A stretch of DNA of 64,000 nt from Lota lota (lineage: Eukaryota > Chordata > Actinopteri > Gadiformes > Lotidae), in the NCBI GenBank assembly GCA_026745465.1, contig JACYXH010000522.1:3416125-3480124 (forward strand), in the 5' to 3' direction. The notes under the pieces are model-generated. The model was not told the origin of the DNA and did not search any database. It saw only the letters and a program-made list of their open reading frames with translations. The stretch's first letter is position 1, and every line of letters begins with the position of its first letter. This document shows positions 55,440-64,000 of this stretch, piece by piece. A program made the translations under genes and the position numbers.

Positions 55440-55600
55440 TCAAGCCTGCCACACTGGTGACGGAGCTAGTTAAGCTGCGCCCCGATTGGTGCACTGCCGC
55501 CGTGATGAGTTCAGAACAACTGGGACGGTCCAAACAACCAATCATCTGTTCCCGAAATTGTCGCTGCGTTGTTCGTTGTTCGCATTCCGGGCAACTTGAG
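55440..55600 (-). promoter_or_regulatory. Candidate promoter of the LAS2-like gene
   Basis: A GC-richer patch with CCCGATTGGTGCACTGCCGC and CCAACCAATCATC style CCAAT boxes lies 0.6 kb upstream of the first coding exon. It is the only such patch between that exon and the repeats that follow. Inference only. Confidence 0.3.
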
Positions 55601-55839
55601 GAAGAAGTTAAATGTCATCTTTTTCGTTTATTTATAGAGGCGATATAAACACCACAAGGCATTGCTGCCATACATATGTTTGGAGGTCAGTACTAAGAAA
55701 TGAAAAAGGAAAAGGAAATAATAAAAACGAAAATAAATCACACCCGGTGTACAGTACTGTGTCGTGTTGGAACTCTAATATGTAAACAGCAGGACCCAAC
55801 AGCATGCGAAGCGAGAAGGTTGTCACACCAATGCCAAAA

Positions 55840-56920
55840 TAATACCCCCTTCTCCTTCATACCTCTTGCAGTGCAGTAGTAAATGTGGAACCATTTCAAG
55901 CATTCTACACTCAGCACTAGCCAATCTTGATGCTTACCTACCAGCCTATGTCCTGCTCTGCAACCACAAGGCCCAACATCCTTATGGTCAACTATCCACC
56001 CCACTTGATGTAACCCTCCGCCCAACAGACTATTATATTGCATTCAAATGCCTTCCCGTAATCCCAGACCCTCTGCCCGAGCAAAAGGAATGGACACCCC
56101 AACCTGCTCTTACTCCAAAGACTCCTTTGTCACCCACCTGCCATCTCATTGCCAGCTGCCGAGGGACGCAAAATAAACCCACCTGACATCCAGCCCTTGG
56201 TAAAAGAATTTCATAGTTGATATTGTTCATACAAATATACATATATTCATGCTCATATCCATATACTCATGTTCTTATACGTACATGAACAGAGAAATAG
56301 TGAAGAAACTCAAACAATGATTTTAATAAAAAGTTTTAATTAAGACAGTTTTATCTACTGAAAGTAATTTCTTAACATTCTGCTGATTTGAAGAATTACG
56401 CCTTGAATAATTCCTAGTTTTCAAAGCTTTTCTCCAAAGGCAATCCAACATTAATTATACTTGGCATTAATCAACATTATCTTCATATATCAATAAGTAA
56501 CAGTCATTTAACTGGGAAACATCTATATAACACATATCATAAAACTAATAATATAAATAATATAAATATCTTGCTAGGAACCTTAAACATCTGATAATAC
56601 GCTGTACACGGGAACACAAAAATGCTGTATACTATCATGTTATATAAATGTGAACAAACATTTATCAATACAATATATATTTATAGATTATACACACATA
56701 TATATATGAACACAGTCACATTAAGAGTTTCCCTCTTCCTCCTTCTCCTCATACAGTACTCCATATGAACTGGAAATCTTTCACAGTCCAGACTCTTCTG
56801 TTGTATGGAACCTCGTTGGTGGAAACCTGCTCCCTAGTTCCCCACAATTTGCAGAATCCCTCCCCATCTCCAAGGACCATCTGAAGACCCTCCTCTTCCA
56901 CAAACCCATACATCCTTAAC
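55840..56920 (+). repeat. Repeat-derived sequence with LINE-like coding scraps
   Basis: At about 56770-56915 the plus strand reads, across frame changes, RLFCCMEPRWWKPAP and QFAESLPISKDHLKTLLFHK. This recalls the C-terminal tail of fish LINE ORF2 (EPRWWNELP...AESL..FRRRLKTHLF). The open frame at 55866-56186 (LANLDAYLPAYVLLCNHKAQ) has no match that I recognise. The remaining sequence is AT-rich and featureless. Confidence 0.4.
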
Positions 56921-57258
56921 AAATAAATATATACATATTGTAGGAGCATTGTGCTCTTTTTACTATGTCTACTCTGCAAGTACAAACTCCTCTTATAGTT
57001 ACTCCTGAACTTCCTCCAGATACCTTTTCACCTTCACATCTGCCTTCACTTTCACCTCCTCCTTGACCTCCTCCTCTTTCTCTTTGTCCTCCATCTCCTC
57101 TTTATTCTCCTTCAGTACCCCCCTCCTACCATCACCTGCTCCTCTTTGTTCTCTTCCATCTTTTCATTTAGTTCCTCCATCACCTCCTCCCCGTTCACTT
57201 ACTCCTCCTCCTTCACTAACTCCTCCTTGTCTTCCACCCACTCCTTCTCTCCTGCATT

Positions 57259-60200
57259 TCACCACTTCCTCCTCCACTGTTTCATCTCCTCTACTTCCTC
57301 CTCTTCCTCATCATCAAACTCGTGCTCTTCCATCGCATCCTCAAACTCTTCCTCCTCCTCTACCTCCACCTCCTGCTTCCCTCCTGGGTTTCTCCAGCTC
57401 CTCATCCACTCCTTTATCTCCTCCTCTTCCTCGTCCTGTACTTTCTCCACATCCTTCACCTCCGTCTCCTCCTTTTCTGTGTATCTCCAGCTTCTCCTCC
57501 ACTCCTTCAGCTCTTCTTCTTTATCCTCCCCCTTCACCTCCTCCTCCTCTGTCGCCTCCTCTTCCTCATCTTCCTCCTCCTCCTTCACCTCCTCTGGCTC
57601 AACCATCACCTCATCTACCTCCTCCGCCTTTACTTTCTCCTCCTCCTGCTCCACCTTAACCTCATCTACCTTCTCCTTCACCTCTTCCTCCTCATCTGTC
57701 TCCTCCTCTTCATCATCTTCCTCCTTCTCTGCCTCCTCCTCCTTCACCTCCTCTACCTTTCCTGTGTGTCTCCATCTCCTCCACCACTGCATCACCAACT
57801 CATATCTCTCCTTCTCCTTCACCTCATCCCCATCTGTCTCCTCCACTTCATCCTCCTCCTCATTCACCTCCTTCTCCTCCTTAACTTTCTCCTCCTCCTG
57901 CTCAACCTTAACCTCATCTACCTCCTCCTCCTCTACCTTTTCCTTCACCTCTTCTTCCTCATCTGTCTCCTCCTCTTCATCATCCTCAACCTTCACCTCC
58001 TCCTCCTCCTCAACCTTCTCCTTCACCTCTTCCTCCTCATCTGTCTCCTCCTCTTCATCCTCCACCTCCTTCACCTCCTCCTGCTCAACCTTCAGCTCCT
58101 CCTCCTCCTTTATTTCTTCCTCCTCCTCCACCTTAACATAATCTACCTCTTCCTCTTCTACTTTCTCCTTCACCTCTTCCTCCTCATCTGTCTCTTCATC
58201 CTCCTCCTCCTTCACCTTCACCTCCTCCTGCTCAACTTTCACCTCCTCCTCCTCTACCTTCTCTTTCACCTCTTCCTCTTCATCTGTCTCCTCATCTTCA
58301 TTATCCTCCTCCTGCTCAACCTTCAGCTCAACTACCTCTTCTTCCTCTACCTCTACCTTCTCCTTCACCTCTTCCTCCTCATCTGTCTCCTCATCTTCAT
58401 CATCCTCCTCTTTCACCTCCTCCTGCTCAACCTCCTCCTCCACCACCTTCTCCTTCACCTCTTCCTCCTCATCTGTCTCCTGCTCTTCATTATCCTCTTC
58501 CTTCACCTCCTTCTGCTCCACCTTCACCTCCTCCTCATCTGTCTCCTCATCTTCATCATCCTCCACCTTCACCTTCTCTCTTGCGTTTCTCCTGCTCTTT
58601 CTCCACTCCTCCTCTACCTTCTCCTTCACCTCTTCCTCCTCATCTGTCTCCTCCTTATCATTATCCTTCTCCTTCACCTCCTCTTCTGCGTTTCTCCAGC
58701 TCTTTCTCCACTCCTCCTCCTCCTCCTTCACCTCTTCCTCTTCATCTGTCTCCTCCTCCTCATCATCCTCCTCCTTCTCCTCATTTACTGTGTTTTTCCA
58801 GCTCTTTCTCCACTCCTTCACCTCCTCTACCTTCTCCTTCACCTCTTTTTCCTCATCTGTCTCCTCATTATCATCCTCCTCCTTCACCTGCTCTTCTGTG
58901 TTTCTCCAGCTCTTTCTCCACTCCTTCACCTCCTCTACATTCTCTTTTTCCACCTTTGCCTCCTCTACTTTCTCTACCTTCTCCTTCACCTCTTCCTCTT
59001 CATCGGTCTCCTCATCTTCATCATCCTCCTCTTTCACCTCCTCCTGCTCAACCTCCTCCTCCACCACCTTCTCCTTCACCTCCTCCTCCTCATCTGTCTC
59101 CTCCTCTTCATTATCCTCTTCCTTCACCTCCTTCTGCTCCACCTTCACCTCCTCCTCCTCATCTGTCTCCTCATCTTCATCATCCTCCACCTTCACCTCC
59201 TCTCTTGCGTTTCTCCTGCTCTTTCTCCACTCCTCCTCTACCTTCTCCTTCACCTCTTCCTCCTCATCTGTCTCCTCCTTATCATCATCCTCCTCCTTCA
59301 CCTCTTCCTCCTCATCTGTCTCCTCCTTATCATCATCCTCCTCCTTCACCTCCTCTTCTGCATTTCTCCAGCTCTTTCTCCACTCCTCCTCCTCCTTCAC
59401 CTCTTCCTCCTCATTTGTCTCCTCCTCCTCCTTCTCCTTTACTGTGTTTCTCCAGCTCTTTCCCCACTCCTTCACCTCCTCTACCTTCTCCTTCACCTCT
59501 TTTTCCTCATCTGTCTCCTCCTCCTCCTCCTTCACCTGCTCTTCTGTGTTTCTCCAGCTCTTTCTCCACTCCTTCACCTCCTCTACATTCTCCTTTTCCA
59601 CCTTTGCCTCCTCTACTTTCTCTACCTCCTTCACCTCCTCCACCTTTCCTGCATATCTCCAGCTCCTCCACCACTGCTTCACCTCATCTTCTTTATCCTC
59701 CTCCTTCACCTCATCCCCATCTGTCTCCTCCTCTTCATCATCCTCCTCCTTGTCCTTCACCTCCTCTTGCTCAAACTTCACCTCCTCTACTTGCACCTTC
59801 TCTGCTGCGTATCTCCAGCTCCTCCTCCGATCCTTCATTTTCTTCTCTAATTTATCCTCCCCCTCCTCATTTGTTGCTCCCTCTTCATAATTTTCCTCCT
59901 CCTTCACCTCCTCTTCAATCTCTTCCTCCTCATTTTCTTTCACCACATCCTTCTTCTCCTTCACCTCCTCCACTGTCTCCTCCTCCTGTTCCTCCTCAAT
60001 CTCCTCACCCTTCTCTCCTGTGTTTCTCCAATTCCTCCTCCACTCTTTCACCTCCTCCTCCATTGCTTCCTCCTCCATTTCTTTCAGGACCTCCTTCTTC
60101 TCCTTCACCTCCTCTGCTGTCACCTCCTGCTCCTCCTCAATATCCTCATCCTTCTCTCCTGCATTTCTCCAGTTCCTCCTCCACTCTTTCACCTTGTCCA

Positions 60201-63200
60201 CCTTCTCCTCTTCCACATCCTCTTCCTCTTCTTTCTCCACCTCCTTCTTTTCCTTCACCTCCTCCTTCTTTCCTGCGTATCTCCAGCTCCTCCACCACTG
60301 CTTCACCTCTTCCTCTTTATCCTCATTCTCCTCATTCTCCTCTGTCTCCTCCTCCTCCTCCTTCTCCTCAGTCTCCTCCTCCTCCTCCGTCTCCTCTACC
60401 CCCTCCTCTCCTGCGTATCTCCAGCTCTTCCTCCACTCCTTGATGTCTGGAAGGCCATCGTTGGCGGCGACCCTGAGGCCCCACCCCCTGAGGCCGTGGC
60501 CCCTGAGGAGCAGCACCTCTTCCTGTACGGTGTTGTTAGACTGACTCTCCCTGTGGAGCCTCCAGGCACTCCTCCAGCCGGAGTCCACCTCCTCCTCCTC
60601 TGGGCTGTGGAACGCCCGCCAGGAGCTGCTCCTCCACTCCGCATCCAGCTCACGGAACCGCAAACAAAGAACCTTCATGGAACCCTCCTGCCTCTCCTCC
60701 TCCTTCTCTTCAGTCTCCTCCTCTTTTTCAGTCTCCTCCTCCTCTTCTGTCTCCTCTTCTTCTGTCTCTTCTTCTTCTGTCTCCTCCTCTTCTGTCTCCT
60801 CTTCCTCATCCTCCTCCTCTGTCTGTTAACAAAATATTAATGTTTATTATATTAAAACAACATGAATACCTGTTGGAATATATATTAGTAGTATATATTA
60901 GTAATATATATTAGTAGTATTATATAAGTATTCAATATTATTAGCGGTGACTTCGAATCTTCGTTAGAAAGTAATTTAGTCGACTGCTTCTTTAACGTCG
61001 TATCGTCGTGTCGGGGAAATTGCAACAAATTCTTTTTTGGGGGGGGGGGGGGGGGGGGGAGTTATTCTTCTGTATGCAATTTGCTGTTTAATGTTTTGTA
61101 TGTTTTTCATGTTTGTTTTTTTGCTTTCAATAAATGTCCTTATTGTTTGTTTGAGAACCCCTTTGTCTATGCGGATGTTGTCAGGAGCGGTTGTGAATAC
61201 CGTGCGTAATCAGACAGAACAGAGCGCTAAGTCTCCACAGATTTGATTTCATAGATGTATTCTAATAATTATCATATATTAATCTATATTATAGAATATA
61301 AGGCTAATAGAAGCCTATATTTTCTGTCGATTTGAATACAGATGCTGACATGAACAGATGCACATTGTCGTCATAGTGTGCAAAGTTAATTTGTTGGTAG
61401 AGGCGCTCGGCCATTTAGCGGAGGCGCTGAGCTCTCCAATAGACTGATAAACACTGATAAGCTAATTTATTATCTTCAAGCGCTTAAACCACATAGTAAA
61501 TAGTATATTAGTCGTATATATTAGTACTGTATATGAGTAGTATATTAGTCGTATATATTAATACTGTATATGAGTAGTATATATTATTAGTATATATTAG
61601 TACTGTATATGAGTAGTTTATATTAGTAGTATATATTAGTAGTATATATTAGTACTGTATATGAGTAGTACAAATTATTAGTATATATTAGTATTGTATA
61701 TGAGTAGTATATATTAGTACTGTATATGAGTAGTATATATTAGTACTGTATATGAGTAGTATATTAGTAGTATATATTAGTACCGTATATGAGTAGTATA
61801 TTAGTAGTATATATAATTACTGTACCTTGAGGGTCTGAGTCAGAAGTAGGCTGGTAGCCAATCGGCTGTTCTCTAAAGCGTTGGCATGGTGATGCTGGGA
61901 TGCTAATGATGGCCTACACCATCTAGACATACAGACCGACAGACCGATAGACCGACAGACAGACAGACAGACAGACAGACAGATAGGCAGGTAGGCAGGC
62001 AGGCAGACAGTCAGAAAGGGTGATTGATAGAGTGATAGATAGATATTGTGATAGTGAGAGATAGATAAATAGTGATAGTGATAGAGTGACAGATAGATAG
62101 ATAAATAGATAGATAGATAGATAGAATGATAGAATGATAGAATGATATAGTGATATAGTGATATAGTGATATAGTGATATAGTGATAGATAGATACATAG
62201 ATAGAGAGGGTAACACCTGCTCTGTGGGCGGAGCTTCCAGGACAGATAGTTCCAGTTCCTTGGCTCTGCACCCTCGTCGGAAGTAGGTGGAGCTTCTGCT
62301 AGTCGCCAGGCAGAGTTCCATCCGGGGAGGAAGATGTCAGCCATCTTGGTTGTCACGGTGGAGGGATCTGTGTTGTCCGGCGTAACGGTTGCCGACATTC
62401 TCCAGGCCTGCTGCCAGTCGGTACATTCACACTAAAGACCCAAAATATTATTAATATTATACTATAATGATTCAAATTATGTTTATTATTAATCTACAAT
62501 TATTAAAACAATTATGCTAATCTCCTATTAAAATATTTCATATTATTAATATTGTTCATAATACTCATTACAATAATCTACAATGTTGTTATTGTTCCTT
62601 CTACTCATATGACAATTATTTATATTAATATTGTTCACAATACTCATATTAAAACAAGCAATATTATCATTATTGTCTTGGCGGGGACCGCTTCACTCTG
62701 CTGGCCTCTAGAGGGCAGAGGAACCGCTTCACTCTGCCTTCTAAATGCTGGCAGGGCGACCGCTAAATGCATACATCACCACTCCTGCTTTTACCTGAGG
62801 CTGCTGCTATTCTGTCAGCCCTGAAGACAATGCACCTCTCCAGATCTACCACGCTGTTTCGGTGAAGAACATGAAACTACAATCTAAAGTAATGAAAATG
62901 ATGTATATAGAGTGGAGTTGACCTGTGGTTCCAAGGCCAGTAGCTGGGGGGTCTTGTCCTGTGGTTCAGGAGGGGGTCTGCTGGGCCACTCCCTGTCCCA
63001 CCATGGCTTCTGCTGCCTCAGCACAAAGATCATGGTCTTCCAGGTCCCCGCCCACATGGGTAGGGAGAAGCCCCCCACCCGCGGCTGATACCTGCCCAGG
63101 AACTTGCCCTCCGACACCACCTCCCAAGACTGCCCCTCACCCACACTGGGGAGGGCAAGAGGCGCTGGGCTGGGCTTCACCTTAGATAAGACAAGATAAA

Positions 63201-64000
63201 TAAGATGTACTTTATTAATCATAGATGGGAAACTAAGTTGCATCAGGAGAAAGTACAGGACAGTAGTGTAGAAAATACCCATAAACTTACCATGCTAGTA
63301 CATTAGCTGTAGATGCTAACAAAGGTAGGTAAAGCATAATATATTAGTACATAACCTGTAGATTCTTATGAAGCTAAATGTAGGAGCCAGCAGAGAGACA
63401 AAAGGTGCTAGATGCAAAGCGGAGACAACTGGAGCGACTAGAGACAGTTAAAAGGTTAAAGGCTGCTAAGGCACGTCAGCGAGTGTATGATCAGAGTGAG
63501 TGCTCAGATAAAGAAATAAGCAGTCTACTCCATCAAGGTGTCTGTATGAAGGAAAAGGAAGAAGTTAAACATGAAAATAATCTGTTGCAGCACCATTCTT
63601 CACCACAAGACCGGGCACATCCAAAGCAGGATGACAGCACAGCAGCTCTTGTTAGAGGACTTGCAGAGTCCATCAGTGCAAGTCGTCTTCCTATACCTGA
63701 TGCTAGTACATTAGCTGTAGATGCTAACAAAGCTAGTCATTGCAAAACCATGCTAGTACATTAGCTGTAGATGCTAACAAAGCTAGCCATAGACGTATCA
63801 TGCTAGCATATAAGCTGTAGACGCTAAAGAAGCTAGCCGCAGTTGAACAATGCTAGTACAGTAGCTGTAGATAGTAACAACGCTAGCCTTAGCCGTACCC
63901 TGCTAGAACACTAGCTGTAGATGCTAACCAGTTTCCAGGAGTCCGTCCATCCCGTACTGGTCTCCTCCTCCCTGCTCCTGGCTGCTCCTCCTCGGGACCT
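57259..64000 (-). CDS. Unrecognised Glu-rich protein with W-x-x-S-W-R repeats (3' part, five exons seen)
   Basis: Exons, 5' to 3': 63929-64000 (partial), 62923-63180, 62217-62431, 61826-61922, 57259-60822. Junctions are GT/AG with matching phases, giving 1401 visible residues; the start lies off the right edge. Most exons carry a Trp-pair motif: GWTDSWKL, MWAGTWKTM, DWQQAWRM, GWNSAWRLA, NWNYLSWKL, then in the last exon EWRSSSWRAF, GWRSAWRLH and about 18 copies of EWRKSWRNA or QWWRSWRYA. Between them are blocks of about 25-70 residues rich in Glu, Val and Lys such as EETDEEEEVKEKVEEE. No signal peptide, membrane span or known domain is visible. The last exon ends at a TGA that falls exactly where the motif normally has Arg (QWRRKW-stop), and the frame remains repeat-like for 19 codons beyond it. 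Function unknown; a coiled-coil or structural acidic protein is possible. Confidence 0.75.
58285..59630 (-). repeat. 648-bp higher-order tandem duplication inside the last exon
   Basis: The block including VEKVEEAKVEKENVEEVKEW, EEWRKSRRNARE and VVEEEVEQEEVKEEDDEDEE is present twice. Matching landmarks at 58933 and 59581 are 648 bp (216 codons) apart, so the duplication keeps the frame. Confidence 0.85.
60823..61825. other. Intron with G-run and ATTAGTAGTATAT-type tandem repeat
   Basis: A run of about 21 G residues lies at 61039-61059. From about 61495 to 61820, TATATTAGTACTGTATATGA with GTAGTA spacers repeats about ten times. No exon is visible in this interval. Confidence 0.85.
61923..62216. 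repeat. (GATA)/(GACA) microsatellite-filled intron
   Basis: The 294-bp intron between two exons of the W-repeat gene consists almost entirely of ACAG, GATA and GATATAGT repeats. Confidence 0.9.
63400..63700 (+). mobile_element. Fossil fragment of a BEL/Pao-type LTR retroelement (N-terminal region)
   Basis: A plus-strand segment resembles the start of fish BEL/Pao polyproteins in its Arg/Lys/Leu-rich helical stretch and an ESISASRLPIPD motif. No LTR or enzymatic part is present; it is a broken fragment in an intron of the W-repeat gene. Age cannot be judged from one fragment. Confidence 0.55.
63695..63928. repeat. Minisatellite, unit about 60 bp
   Basis: Four copies of CATGCTAGTACATTAGCTGT, AGATGCTAACAAAGCTAG plus a variable 20-bp part. 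A further copy lies alone at 63293-63327, on the other side of the BEL/Pao fragment. The array ends at the splice donor of the exon 63929-64000. Confidence 0.9.

Noticed and set aside
55866-56186. Open frame of 106 codons on the plus strand
   Set aside because: Not called a gene: no recognisable domain, no exon partners, and adjacent sequence has LINE-like scraps, so it is probably repeat-derived.
57063-60544. Several long plus-strand open frames (up to about 840 codons) rich in Ser, Leu or Pro
   Set aside because: They are the complement of the GAG-rich exon of the minus-strand W-repeat gene. Only the minus frame holds a non-trivial recurring motif and joins upstream exons in phase.

Overview
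The window looks like nuclear DNA of a teleost fish. Genes are split by GT/AG introns. Long dinucleotide microsatellites, Tc1 transposons with DD34E transposases, hAT-type MITEs and LINE fragments lie between and inside the genes. The exon proteins match vertebrate families closely. I cannot fix the species. The very high microsatellite load is only a weak hint, since several fish lineages share it.

Layout, left to right. (1) 1-7.1 kb: the first three coding exons of apc on the minus strand; the rest of the gene lies off the left edge. (2) 7.1-17.7 kb: presumed upstream region of apc, filled with hAT MITEs, minisatellites and a CCAAT-box segment near 16.3 kb. (3) 17.8-29.0 kb: a complete ten-exon fktn (fukutin) gene, minus strand, with LINE fragments in its introns and a 13-copy minisatellite built from its own exon 8 splice acceptor. 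(4) 30.0-30.8 kb: a two-exon plus-strand gene for an unrecognised Ser/acidic/basic protein, head to head with fktn. (5) 31.0-34.2 kb: a 3.2 kb non-coding interspersed element with internal tandem arrays. (6) 35.4-49.7 kb: wdr91, minus strand, 17 exons, with a TTAA-flanked MITE and a Tc1 element in its introns. (7) 52.2-54.9 kb: a seven-exon minus-strand gene resembling LAS2/C18orf54. (8) 57.3-64.0 kb: the 3' part of an unrecognised minus-strand gene whose last exon encodes about 1190 residues of Glu-rich sequence punctuated by a W-x-x-S-W-R motif. The same motif also occurs in most of its upstream exons.

The genes do not form one pathway. Fukutin modifies alpha-dystroglycan in the Golgi, WDR91 acts on endosome maturation, and APC is the Wnt scaffold. 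The most notable observations are the W-x-x-S-W-R repeat protein, the fktn splice-site minisatellite, and transposons or microsatellites that sit directly on splice sites of apc, fktn and wdr91. No RNA gene or CRISPR array was seen.
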